From: Syntrophaceae bacterium UBA6109
GTDB taxonomy: Bacteria > Desulfobacterota > Syntrophia > Syntrophales > UBA6109
Length of the DNA: 51,348 bases
Direction: 5' to 3'
Assembly (NCBI GenBank): GCA_002428445.1
Contig: DIWJ01000067.1
Location: 20,309 to 71,656, forward strand
Shown: positions 8,271-16,410 of the stretch, in pieces
Layout: the number at the start of each line of letters is the position of its first letter
Position numbering within the stretch: position 1 is the first letter of the stretch
Notes under the pieces: generated by a model
What the model was told of the DNA's origin: nothing
Seen by the model: the letters and a program-made list of their open reading frames with translations, nothing else
Databases searched by the model: none
Made by a program: the position numbers and the translations under genes

Positions 8271-10004
8271 TCAGCGTATTTCCCTTGCCCTCTCGAACAG
8301 GGAAACGAAAGAGAATCGATTGACGTCAACGAGGCCGCGGTCCGTGATCTTCAGTGCAGGGATGACAGGCAGTGCCAGGAAAGACAGGGCCATGAAGGGC
8401 TCGCGGAGCGAACAGCCCAGGGCGCGGGAAGCTTCCCTCATCCTTCTCCAGCCCGAGGCAACCTCCGCCAGGGGACGGTCCGACATGAGCCCGGCGATGG
8501 GAAGGGGCAGCGCGGCGATGACGGCGCCCTGCCTTACCGCGGCGAGGCCGCCTCCCATGCGTTCGACGGCTTTCACCGCCGCCATCATGTCCGCATCCGA
8601 GACACCCGCGCAAATGACATTATGGGAATCGTGGGCCACCGACGAGGCCAGGGCGCCTTCGCGCAGGCCGAAGCCCTGCACGAATCCCAGGCCGATGTTT
8701 CCCGTGCCGCGATGGCGCTCGACGACGGCGATCTTGGCAAGATCGCGGGCGGGATCGGCCGTGACCCGGCCGCCGGCAACCGTAGGCCGGAGGAGGCGCT
8801 CTTCCGTGAGGATCTGGTCGGGGATCATGGCGATGGCGCGGATGTCGCCGTCCCGCTCCGGAATCGACAGGGCCTCGACGGGGAACGGCCGGATGTTCAT
8901 CGTCGCGGCAGTTCCGGCCGGAATGGGGGGCATGTCCCAGCGGCAACCGGTTCCATCGAAGACACACCGGCCGTCCTTGATCACCGCATCGACGCGGACC
9001 GGCTGCAGGGACGACAGGATCGCCAGGTCCGCCCGGTAGCCGGACGCAACGGCGCCCCGGTCACGGAGGCGGAAATATTGCGCCGTGTTGATCGTGATCA
9101 TGCAGAGGGCCTGGAGGGCGGAAAGTCCGCTTTCGCAGGCCTTGTCGAAGAGACGGTCGAGATGCCCTTTCTCCATCAGGTCATGGGGGTGAAGGTCGTC
9201 CGTAACGAGCGAACAGCGGGGAAGCGTCGCAGGGGTGACAAGCGGGAGAAGGCTCTCGAGGTTCTTGGCCTGCGTCCCCTCGCGGATCAGGATGTGCATC
9301 CCCGCGCGCAGCTTCTCCCGCGCCTCTTCGAGATTCGTACACTCGTGATCCGAGCGGATGCCCGACGTCAGGTAGGCATTGAGGGCCTTTCCCGAAAGCA
9401 GCGGCGCGTGTCCGTCGCAGACGCGGTCACGAAAAAGGAGGATCTTCTCCAGCACGTCCGGAAGGCCGGCCACGACGCCCGGGTAGTTCATCATCTCGGC
9501 GAGGCCGAGGACCCGCTCCTCGTCCTTGAAAAGGGCGAGGTCGGCGGCACTCAATTCCGCGCCGGAAGTCTCAAGGGGGGTGGCCGGAACACACGAGGGC
9601 AGCATAAAGAAGAAATCCACAGCGAGACCGCGGGAAGCTTGCAGCATGTAGCGGATTCCCTCGGCGCCCATCACGTTGGCGATCTCGTGCGGATCGGCGA
9701 CGATCGCCGTCGTCCCGTGGGGCAGCACCGCCCGCGCCAGTTCCGGGGGCGACAGCATGCTGCTTTCGACGTGAAAGTGCCCGTCGATGAAGCCGGGGCT
9801 GATGAACCGTCCCGCGGCATCGAAGATTTCGCGTCCCTCGTACCGGCCGAGGCCGACGATCCTGCCATCGGAAATCGCGACGTCCGCTTCAAGAATCTCC
9901 TGGGTAAAGACGTCGAGTACGCGGCCGCCGCGGATAACCAGTTCCGCCGGGATTTCCCCCCGGGCCGCCCGCAGGCGCTGCTCAAGCTTCTCCAATTCCG
10001 CCAT
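8271..10004 (-). CDS. ade: Adenine deaminase
   Basis: Amidohydrolase that deaminates adenine to hypoxanthine in purine salvage. The 577 residues match the Ade family. The N-terminal barrel has the metal motif GFIDGHFHVESSM (about 73-85), the GTTAIVADPHE motif follows, and the C-terminal Ade domain carries SSVAHDSHNVICAGVSD. AGGGG precedes the ATG. It follows a lipoprotein gene by 13 bases and lies 104 bases before the hydroxyacyl-CoA dehydrogenase gene. A purine-salvage gene at the head of a beta-oxidation set has no obvious functional logic and may reflect co-transcription only. Confidence 0.95.
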   Translation of the reverse strand: MAELEKLEQRLRAARGEIPAELVIRGGRVLDVFTQEILEADVAISDGRIVGLGRYEGREIFDAAGRFISPGFIDGHFHVESSMLSPPELARAVLPHGTTAIVADPHEIANVMGAEGIRYMLQASRGLAVDFFFMLPSCVPATPLETSGAELSAADLALFKDEERVLGLAEMMNYPGVVAGLPDVLEKILLFRDRVCDGHAPLLSGKALNAYLTSGIRSDHECTNLEEAREKLRAGMHILIREGTQAKNLESLLPLVTPATLPRCSLVTDDLHPHDLMEKGHLDRLFDKACESGLSALQALCMITINTAQYFRLRDRGAVASGYRADLAILSSLQPVRVDAVIKDGRCVFDGTGCRWDMPPIPAGTAATMNIRPFPVEALSIPERDGDIRAIAMIPDQILTEERLLRPTVAGGRVTADPARDLAKIAVVERHRGTGNIGLGFVQGFGLREGALASSVAHDSHNVICAGVSDADMMAAVKAVERMGGGLAAVRQGAVIAALPLPIAGLMSDRPLAEVASGWRRMREASRALGCSLREPFMALSFLALPVIPALKITDRGLVDVNRFSFVSLFERAREIR

Positions 10005-10017
10005 GGTGCCCCTATTC

Positions 10018-10392
10018 TTACTTGGGCCGGGATTCCTCTTTCACGGTCCCGCGAAAAATCAGCTTCTCCCCCCGCCAGTAGGAACCCTCGCCGTGATGCT
10101 CCCAGAAGGTCTCGTGCCCATCCGTATACCGGGCGCCGGAGGCCGATAAGCCTTGGGGAAGACGAAGCGGCCGGCCGCCCGGCAGGACGAGGTCGACCGC
10201 ACCGGCGGCGCTGTCGAAGCTTGCTTTCAGAATCTGGCCGCCATCGGAGCTATACAGAACGGATGGGCGACGGTTTCCATCGGACGCGGCGACGGCCGGA
10301 AGGACTTTTGCGCCTTCCCGCGGCATGCTCTCTGTCCCGGCGCAGCCCGCGAGGACGAGAATCATGACCCAAATGATGATCCGACGACCCAT
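10018..10392 (-). CDS. MliC-like lipoprotein (lysozyme-inhibitor fold)
   Basis: A protein of 124 residues with a lipoprotein signal peptide: basic MGRR, a hydrophobic core, and lipobox LVLAGC, which predicts attachment to a membrane facing the periplasm. The mature part has the marks of the MliC/PliC fold: VDLVLPGG, LPQGLSASGARYTDG and the FW segment, which in MliC insert into the active site of C-type lysozyme. Start ATG 10392 is preferred over a TTG six codons upstream because GGAGAG lies seven bases before it. That ribosome site falls in the arm of a repeat hairpin (10399-10420). Inhibitor activity is inferred from the family; the protein could also be a general envelope lipoprotein. Confidence 0.75.
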   Translation of the reverse strand: MGRRIIIWVMILVLAGCAGTESMPREGAKVLPAVAASDGNRRPSVLYSSDGGQILKASFDSAAGAVDLVLPGGRPLRLPQGLSASGARYTDGHETFWEHHGEGSYWRGEKLIFRGTVKEESRPK

Positions 10393-10398
10393 TGAAGC

Positions 10399-10500
10399 TC
10401 TCCAGAGCAAGCTCCGGAGAATCTTCGATCCCCAAGGGGGGGATCTTGAACATCATTCGCTCGCGTAACCCGCGGCAAGCCGCGGGGAATGCGCTCGCTG
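10399..10500. repeat. Palindromic intergenic element with three hairpins
   Basis: Three adjacent hairpins: TCTCCAGAGC/GCTCCGGAGA (10399-10420, AA loop, one mismatch), GATCCCC/GGGGATC (10427-10445), and the perfect 8-bp CCCGCGGC/GCCGCGGG (10469-10486, AA loop) flanked by ATTCGCTCGC and AATGCGCTCGC. On the minus strand two of them share the wording GCTTGC at the turn. This resembles families of dispersed GC-rich palindromes that I recall from anaerobic proteobacterial genomes; no second full copy is in the window, so repeat status is inferred. Confidence 0.5.
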
Positions 10501-10754
10501 CCGGATTCGACATGCCTGCGCACGAGATCTGTTGTCCTGGATTCTGAAGCCTTGGGGCGGGGATTCTGTAACACGATTCGGCGATGGAGACAATCTCGCC
10601 CGATGGATTCATGGGGAGACATGGACCGCCGTATGAAGCGGATCCCGCGGACAGGCGCAGGAAGGCCTTCCTTGACGGCGGGATGCAGGGGTTTCCGATC
10701 TTTTTTTAGATTCTTCTTCCGATAGGCAGGCCCGCACGCAGAGGCTTCGTCCCC
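10501..10754. other. Gap without a recognised gene
   Basis: Between the palindromic element and the end of the dehydratase small-subunit gene I see no frame with a ribosome site, no clear terminator and no promoter that I would defend. It contains a run of T (about 10700-10710) and marks the boundary between the sigma-54 operon and the adenine deaminase set. Confidence 0.6.
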
Positions 10755-11261
10755 CTACGCACGCCGCGCCGGGGACGCCTTTTTCAGTGCCTTGGCGATG
10801 TGGTCGATCAGGCCGCCGTCGGCGACCAGCTCCTGCATGAAGGGTGGAATGGGGTTGGTCTTGAAGATCGCCCCCGTCTCCAGATGAAAGATTTCTCCCC
10901 GCGCCATGTCCACCTTGAGGCGATCCCCTGTCTGGATCTTGTCCGTATCGGGGCATTCCAGGATCGGCAGTCCGATGTTGAAGGCATTCCGGTAGAAGAT
11001 GCGCGCGAAATTCTTCGCGATCACGCAGGATACCCCTGCAGCCCGTATGGCGATCGGCGCATGCTCCCGCGAGGATCCGCAGCCGAAATTGTCGCCGGCA
11101 ACAATGATGTCGCCCGACCGCACAAGTTCGGCAAAGGCGGGATCCGCGTCTTCCATGCAGTATTTTGCCAGTTCTTCGGGGATGCTCGTCACCAGGCGGC
11201 GCGCCGGGATGATCAGATCCGTATCGATGTTGTCGCCGAATTTCCATGCTCTTCCGGTCAT
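10755..11261 (-). CDS. 3-isopropylmalate dehydratase-like small subunit (pair B)
   Basis: Swivelling domain-4 partner of an aconitase-family hydro-lyase. From ATG 11261 (AGGAGA seven bases upstream) it gives 168 residues: FGDNIDTDLIIPARRL at the N terminus, the substrate loop GDNFGCGSSREHAPIAI, and FARIFYRNAFNIGLP. An upstream in-frame start would add 17 unconserved residues. It follows its large subunit (11344-12603) and closes the eight-gene operon. No leuA or leuB is near, so leucine synthesis is not supported by context; with the lyase and TRAP genes a catabolic dehydratase of a substituted malate, citramalate or methylcitrate type is more likely. The true substrate is unknown. Confidence 0.85.
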   Translation of the reverse strand: MTGRAWKFGDNIDTDLIIPARRLVTSIPEELAKYCMEDADPAFAELVRSGDIIVAGDNFGCGSSREHAPIAIRAAGVSCVIAKNFARIFYRNAFNIGLPILECPDTDKIQTGDRLKVDMARGEIFHLETGAIFKTNPIPPFMQELVADGGLIDHIAKALKKASPARRA

Positions 11262-11343
11262 AGCAATCTCCTGCGATAGACTTCGCGATGCAGCAGGCGG
11301 GTGCTTTGCCATAAGCCTGCCTTGTTTATGCCATCAGCCTACT

Positions 11344-12603
11344 CTAAAGTTCCGCCGGGCTCCCTATCCTCCCCAGCACAGCCGATGCGGCGGCGATGGC
11401 GGGGTTGACAAGATAGATTTCGCTGCTCGTCGGGCCCATGCGTCCCACGAAATTGCGGTTCGTCGTCGCGACCGTCCGCTCCCCGTCGGCGAGGATGCCC
11501 ATGAAGCCGCCGCAGCAGGGCCCGCAGGTAGGCGGACTCACGATACCGCCCGCCCCGATGAATGTTTCGATCAGTCCCTCGCGGACGGCCTGCAGATAAA
11601 TGTCCTGCGTCGCCGGAATGATGATGAGGCGCACATAGCGGGCCGTCTTCTTTCCCTTGAGGACGGCTGCGGCCGACCGCAGGTCTTCGATTCGCCCGTT
11701 CGTGCACGAACCGATGATCGCCTGGTCGATCTTGATGCCGCATGCTTCGCTCACGGCCCTCGTATTTTCCGGCAGGTGGGGGAACGCAACCTGCGGCTCG
11801 ATCTTTGTGCAGTCATATTCGCGGACATCGGCGTAGCTTGCGCCGGGATCGCTCTCGAAGATCTCCCAGGGCCGTTTCGCCCGATTCAGGACGTAGTCGG
11901 TTGTCTTGTCATCGGCATGGAAGATCCCGCATTTTCCACCCGCTTCGATCGCCATATTGGCCATGGTGAAACGGCCGGCCATGGAAAGGGAGGCGATGGC
12001 TTCGCCCGAGAATTCCATCGCCTTGTAACGGGCGCCGTCGACGCCGATATCGCCGATGGTGTGGAGGATGAGGTCCTTCCCCTCCACCCAGGGACGGAGT
12101 ATCCCGCGGTACACAAAACGAATCGTCTCGGGCACCTTGAGCCAGATCTCGCCGGTGATCATGATCCCCGCCAGGTCCGTACTGCCGACACCCGTGGAAA
12201 AGGCGCCCAGGGCGCCGTAGGTCACCGTGTGACTGTCGGCGCCGATGATGAGGTCGCCCGGGACGACGAGCCCCTTTTCCGGCAGCAGGGCATGCTCGAT
12301 CCCCGCCTCGCCCACGTCGTAAAAATGAGAAAGTCGGTGTTCCTTGGCAAAATCGCGGACGATCTTGACCTGCGTCGCCGACGAAATGTCCTTGTTGGGC
12401 GCGAAATGATCCATGACAAAGACCACGCGCTCCGGATCGAAGAGTTCCGTGGCGCCGCTGCGTTGAAATTCCCTGATCGCGATCGGCGCCGTAATGTCGT
12501 TGCCCAGCGCCACGTCGACGCGGGCCATGACAAGCTGTCCCGGCTCCACCGCCGCCAGGCCGGCATGCTTGGCCAGGATTTTTTCCGTTATGGTCATGGA
12601 CAT
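11344..12603 (-). CDS. 3-isopropylmalate dehydratase-like large subunit (pair B)
   Basis: Aconitase-superfamily 4Fe-4S hydro-lyase of 419 residues, close to the 415-425 of the archaeal/anaerobe-type LeuC rather than the 465 of enterobacterial LeuC. Iron-sulfur ligands are in IGSCTNGR and PTCGPCCGG; GADSHTVTYGALGAFSTGVGSTD and the C-terminal RNFVGRMG signature are intact. GGAGG lies eight bases before the ATG. Reaction: reversible dehydration or isomerisation of a hydroxy-dicarboxylate through a cis-ene-diacid. It lies directly between pair A's large subunit and its own small subunit. Family is clear; substrate cannot be read from sequence. Confidence 0.88.
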   Translation of the reverse strand: MSMTITEKILAKHAGLAAVEPGQLVMARVDVALGNDITAPIAIREFQRSGATELFDPERVVFVMDHFAPNKDISSATQVKIVRDFAKEHRLSHFYDVGEAGIEHALLPEKGLVVPGDLIIGADSHTVTYGALGAFSTGVGSTDLAGIMITGEIWLKVPETIRFVYRGILRPWVEGKDLILHTIGDIGVDGARYKAMEFSGEAIASLSMAGRFTMANMAIEAGGKCGIFHADDKTTDYVLNRAKRPWEIFESDPGASYADVREYDCTKIEPQVAFPHLPENTRAVSEACGIKIDQAIIGSCTNGRIEDLRSAAAVLKGKKTARYVRLIIIPATQDIYLQAVREGLIETFIGAGGIVSPPTCGPCCGGFMGILADGERTVATTNRNFVGRMGPTSSEIYLVNPAIAAASAVLGRIGSPAEL

Positions 12604-12659
12604 GTGAAGTCCCTCCCGATTTGCACAAACCTATTGCTGAAAACGCTTCTTGCAGCAAT

Positions 12660-13916
12660 TCACGCAAGATCGCGTCGCGGGTCGCTGATGACGCCGTGCA
12701 GCGCGGAGGATGCCACCGTTGCTGCGCTTGCGAGATAGATCTCCGATGCGGGACTTCCCATCCGGCCGCGGAAGTTCCGGTTCGCCGTCGAAATGCACCG
12801 TTCCCCTTCTCCGAGGAGGCCCTCGTGGATGCCGGCGCAGGGACCGCAGCCGGACGCAAGCAGAGTGGCGCCGGCCTTGACCAGAATCTGGAGATACCCC
12901 TTTTCGACGGCCTCTTCCAGAACGGCCCGGGAAGCCGGCGCGATCAGCAGACGGACGCCGGTTGCGACGCGTTTCCCCCGAAGAATGGCCGCGGCCGTCG
13001 CGAAGTCCTCGATCCTCCCGCTGGCGCAGGTGCCGATGAAGGCCTGGTGGATCTCCGCCCCCTCCACTTCCGAAACGGGCCGGACATTGTCGACGGCGTG
13101 AGGACAGGCGACGAGAGGCGATAGCTTGGCGACGTCGATCTGCCTGTGCACCTTATAGAGGGCATCGGCATCGGGAACGACCGCTTCGTACGGCAACCCG
13201 CTCCGATCGGCATAGCGTCTCGTGACTTCGTCAACTTCCACATACGTTGCCTTGACGCCCATCTCGACGGAGACGTTCGCAAGGACGAAACGCTCCGCGA
13301 TCGGCATGTCCCGCAGCGCCTCGCCGGAAAATTCGGCGCAGAAATAGTTGCATCCCGCCGCGGTGAAATCGCGGATGATCGCAAGGATGACGTCCTTGGC
13401 GAAGACGCCGGCGGGGAGGCGGCCGTTGAGGATGATCTTCGCGCTCTCGGGAACCTGGAACCAGAGTTCCCCCGTCGCCCAGATCGACAGCATGTCCGAG
13501 GCGCCGACACCGCAGCTGAAGGCGCCGATGCACCCATAGGAGGGTGTGTGGGAGTCGGTTCCGACGATGAACAATCCGGGGCGGGCGTATCCCCGCTCCA
13601 GCATGATCTGATGGGTCAGGCCGTCGCCGACTTCGAAGAAACGGCTGATGCCCTGCTGGCGGGCGAAAAGCCTCATCTTCCGGTGGAGATCCGCCGTGCG
13701 GACCGTAGAGGCAGGCGCGTAGTGGTCCAGAGAGCAGACGATGCCGTCCGGGTTCCACACCTTCGGGAGGCCGAGTTCTTCGAAACGGTAGATGATCTCG
13801 GCATCGGCGTCGAGCGTCATGACGACGTCGGGCCGGATCGAGACGATTTCCCCAGGGCGTACGGTGTCGCGTCCCGTCTTCCGGGCAAAGATCTTTTCCG
13901 CAAAGGTCATTCCCAC
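12660..13916 (-). CDS. 3-isopropylmalate dehydratase-like large subunit (pair A)
   Basis: Second aconitase-family large subunit, 418 residues, about the same length as the neighbouring copy but clearly diverged. Iron-sulfur cysteines are kept in FIGTCASGRIED and ASGCGPCAGIHEG; the GTDSHTPSYGCIGAFSCGVGASD block and RNFRGRMGSP are present. The substitution of TN by AS after the first Cys is one visible difference from pair B and could change substrate binding. It follows its small subunit by 19 bases, so the order small-large-large-small is a mirror arrangement of two heterodimers. Two non-identical pairs in one operon suggest two successive dehydration/hydration steps or two stereoisomers. Confidence 0.87.
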   Translation of the reverse strand: MGMTFAEKIFARKTGRDTVRPGEIVSIRPDVVMTLDADAEIIYRFEELGLPKVWNPDGIVCSLDHYAPASTVRTADLHRKMRLFARQQGISRFFEVGDGLTHQIMLERGYARPGLFIVGTDSHTPSYGCIGAFSCGVGASDMLSIWATGELWFQVPESAKIILNGRLPAGVFAKDVILAIIRDFTAAGCNYFCAEFSGEALRDMPIAERFVLANVSVEMGVKATYVEVDEVTRRYADRSGLPYEAVVPDADALYKVHRQIDVAKLSPLVACPHAVDNVRPVSEVEGAEIHQAFIGTCASGRIEDFATAAAILRGKRVATGVRLLIAPASRAVLEEAVEKGYLQILVKAGATLLASGCGPCAGIHEGLLGEGERCISTANRNFRGRMGSPASEIYLASAATVASSALHGVISDPRRDLA

Positions 13917-13935
13917 GGGTGTTCCCCCTTCCTTC

Positions 13936-14460
13936 CTAAGATCGTTCGGGCTGCCTTTTCAATAGCCGGGGCACCATCTTCATCAGCAGCGGGAACATCC
14001 CGCCTGCCTTGAGAACCTTTCGAACCGGCTCCGGAAAGGGGGAAAAGGCGAAACCGCCGTGCCTCTTCGTCCGGATCGTGCCGCTGTTCAGGTTGATGGC
14101 GATTTCGTCGCCGTCTTCGATGGCGTCGACGGCTTCGGGGTGGCAGATCACGGGGAGTCCGACGTTGATGGCATTGCGGTAAAAGATGCGGGCGGCGGAT
14201 TTCGCAATGGCAACGCGAAATCCCGCACCCTTCAGGGCGTTAGGCGCCTGCTCCCGCGCCGATCCCGCCCCGAGGTTTTCTCCGGCAACGAGGATGGCGC
14301 AGCCCTTTGCCCGCTGCGCAACGTCGGCGCCGAGACCCTCGAAGAGGTGCGCAGCAAGCTCTTTCGGCTCGTAGACATCCAGGTATCGCGCCGAGATGAT
14401 ATAATCCGTATTGATGTGATCGCCGATCTTGAAGACCCGGCCTCGGATCAGACCGTTCAT
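13936..14460 (-). CDS. 3-isopropylmalate dehydratase-like small subunit (pair A)
   Basis: 174-residue swivelling subunit: FKIGDHINTDYIISARYL, GENLGAGSAREQAPNALKGAG and ARIFYRNAINVGLPVICHPEA. In the substrate loop the GCGSSREHAP of pair B is replaced by GAGSAREQAP, so the usual Cys and His are lost while the Arg is retained. The C terminus is extended and basic (KMVPRLLKRQPE). Start ATG 14460 has GGAGG eleven bases upstream, inside the end of dctM. The gene sits between the transporter and the dehydratase large subunit, which ties the transporter to the pathway. Confidence 0.85.
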   Translation of the reverse strand: MNGLIRGRVFKIGDHINTDYIISARYLDVYEPKELAAHLFEGLGADVAQRAKGCAILVAGENLGAGSAREQAPNALKGAGFRVAIAKSAARIFYRNAINVGLPVICHPEAVDAIEDGDEIAINLNSGTIRTKRHGGFAFSPFPEPVRKVLKAGGMFPLLMKMVPRLLKRQPERS

Positions 14461-14465
14461 GGAAT

Positions 14466-15767
14466 TTACATCCTCCCCGGCAGCCACGTGGCGATCTGCG
14501 GCACCATGACAAAGAGCATCAGGATGACGAAGTCGACGATAACGTAGGGAAAGGAGCCCTTGATGATGTCCTTCATCGAAAGAAGATCCTTCATGATGCT
14601 CTGCATCGTGTAGAGATTGAGACCGACAGGTGGCGTGATGACGGCCATCTCCAGGTTGAGGACCAGGATGACGCCGTACCAGAGGGGATCGAATCCCAGC
14701 GCCTTGATCGTCGGCAGAACCACGGGGGTTGTGACGATGATAAGCGAAACGCCGTCGATGAAGCAGCCGAGGACGATGAAGAAGAGCATGATCAGGATGA
14801 CGATCGCGATCGCCGGCATCTGCAGAGAAACGACCCATTCGCTCAGGGTCTCCGGAATGCGGACCAGATTCAGGAACTGGCTGAAGGCAAAGGCGGCAGC
14901 CATGATGATCATGATCGTCGCCGTGACGCGCGTCGTTCCGTTCAGGATATCCAGCAGGCTGCGGCCGTTGAGCTTCTTGTAAACCGCGGCGACGACCAGC
15001 GCGCCGGCCGCTCCGATGGCCCCGGCCTCCGTGGGCGTCGCAACGCCGGTGTAGATGGTGCCGAGAACGGCGACGATGAGGAAGACCACGGGCCAGAGCT
15101 TCGGCAGGGGCGCCATAATCTCCTTCCACGTGAGCGACTGTTTCGCAGACGGAGCGAGCCCGGGACGGGCGAGAACCCGGATAAAGACGTAAATCGCCAT
15201 GGCCGTCGCAAGGATGATTCCGGGCAGGATCCCGCCGATGAAGAGCTTGCCGACCGACACGCCGGAAATCGCTCCGTAGATGATGAAAGAAATGCTGGGG
15301 GGGATCAGGACCGCGAGCGCGCCTGCAGCCGTGACCGCACCCGCGGCCAGGGATTTGTCATAGCCCCTCTTGAGCATTTCCGGCACGGCGACGACGCCGA
15401 TCGCCGCAACGCCGGCCACGCTGACGCCGCACATCGCGCCGAAAAGCGCGCAGGCATAGATGCTTGCGATGGCAAGGCCCCCGGGCAGACGGTTCAGCCA
15501 CTTCTCGAGCGCCTCGTAGACATGGGCGCCCGCGCCGCTTTTGCTGAGGGCTTCACCCATGAGCAGATACAGGGGAAGAGCGACGAGCAGGAAACTCTCC
15601 AGCTGTCCCATGACCGCGGCGGGAAGCTGATAGAGGCCCTGCAGCCCCCGGATCATGAACATGCCGGCCACGCTCGAAAGGCCGAGGCCGACGAAGATCG
15701 GCGCGCCGAGGACGACGAGCACGCAGAAGATCGCAAGAACAATAAGCATAGCGATATTGGCTTCCAT
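14466..15767 (-). CDS. dctM: TRAP transporter large permease (DctM)
   Basis: Large membrane subunit of a tripartite ATP-independent periplasmic transporter, 433 residues with about twelve to thirteen hydrophobic segments spread over the whole length. Conserved features include the N-terminal FVGLGLSSVAGMF segment, the GEALSKSGAGAHVYEALEKWLNRLPGGLA loop, and TPPVGLNLYTMQSI near the C terminus. It drives Na+-coupled uptake of an organic anion delivered by the binding protein. dctQ ends three bases upstream and the dehydratase small subunit starts five bases downstream, so all are co-translated. Confidence 0.95.
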   Translation of the reverse strand: MEANIAMLIVLAIFCVLVVLGAPIFVGLGLSSVAGMFMIRGLQGLYQLPAAVMGQLESFLLVALPLYLLMGEALSKSGAGAHVYEALEKWLNRLPGGLAIASIYACALFGAMCGVSVAGVAAIGVVAVPEMLKRGYDKSLAAGAVTAAGALAVLIPPSISFIIYGAISGVSVGKLFIGGILPGIILATAMAIYVFIRVLARPGLAPSAKQSLTWKEIMAPLPKLWPVVFLIVAVLGTIYTGVATPTEAGAIGAAGALVVAAVYKKLNGRSLLDILNGTTRVTATIMIIMAAAFAFSQFLNLVRIPETLSEWVVSLQMPAIAIVILIMLFFIVLGCFIDGVSLIIVTTPVVLPTIKALGFDPLWYGVILVLNLEMAVITPPVGLNLYTMQSIMKDLLSMKDIIKGSFPYVIVDFVILMLFVMVPQIATWLPGRM

Positions 15768-15770
15768 GGG

Positions 15771-16253
15771 TTATCTCCTGAGTTTCCGGGCAGTCTCGTA
15801 CAGAGAGTACAGGCCCACCAGCAACAGCATCGCCGAACCGAAAAGCAGCGCGGAATAGGAAATCCAGAGCGGTGCGCCCAGCAATGAAGGTTCGCGCATA
15901 TTCTGCGCATAGACGAGGTAGGTGGCTTTCGCTGTTTGCCAGGCCAGCACGCCGCTGAAGACGATTGTCGCCAGGCAGACGAACAATTGCTTCACCTGAT
16001 AGAGCGTCGTATTTTCCTTCCCGGCGAAGAGATCGAGCTTGATATGCCAGTCCTTGCGCCAGAGCATCGCAGCGGGAAACATCGTGACGAATACGATGGC
16101 GATCGCCGTAACCTCTTCGGACCAGAAGAAGGGGGCGTTGAAAAAGAATCGGGCGATGACATTGGCAGAAACGACAATGAGGATGAATGCAGTGCCGATG
16201 AGCGCGATCGTAAAGAGCAGTTGCGACAGTTTATCGAATAATTTGTTGATCAT
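15771..16253 (-). CDS. dctQ: TRAP transporter small permease (DctQ)
   Basis: Four-helix membrane subunit of 160 residues from ATG 16253, chosen because GGAGG lies eight bases before it; a longer in-frame start adds nine non-conserved residues. Hydrophobic segments are at about residues 10-35, 45-60, 85-105 and 125-145. The FFFNAPFFWSEEVTAIAIVFVTMFPAAMLWRKD-type motif, with the conserved W-SEE in the second helix, marks the DctQ family. It pairs with DctM. Confidence 0.92.
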   Translation of the reverse strand: MINKLFDKLSQLLFTIALIGTAFILIVVSANVIARFFFNAPFFWSEEVTAIAIVFVTMFPAAMLWRKDWHIKLDLFAGKENTTLYQVKQLFVCLATIVFSGVLAWQTAKATYLVYAQNMREPSLLGAPLWISYSALLFGSAMLLLVGLYSLYETARKLRR

Positions 16254-16341
16254 GATCTGTTCCTCCTTCGTGAGGAGCATTGTTGGTGCTGAAGACCTTC
16301 CATGCGGTCAGCATTTTCCGCAGACCGCCTTCTTCGGGGAT

Positions 16342-16393
16342 GTCTGCCCGGGCGGGCCGGGTAAAGGAGGGTAAACCGACCCGCCCGACAGAC
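16342..16393 (-). other. Stable stem-loop between dctP and dctQ
   Basis: The arms starting GTCTG (16342) and ending CAGAC (16393) pair over about 18 bp with one bulge and one mismatch, including an uninterrupted CGGGCGGG/CCCGCCCG block; the loop is 15 bases. No T-run follows on the minus strand, so it is better read as a stabilising or attenuating stem-loop that lets the binding-protein gene be expressed more than the permease genes, as is known for other binding-protein operons. Confidence 0.55.
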
Positions 16394-16410
16394 GACCCAC
16401 AGAAAACCGA

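Noticed and set aside
10755..14460. Leucine biosynthesis leuCD
   Set aside because: Family fits, but there are two different pairs, no leuA/leuB, and they share a sigma-54 operon with a transporter and lyase, so the symbol was not given.
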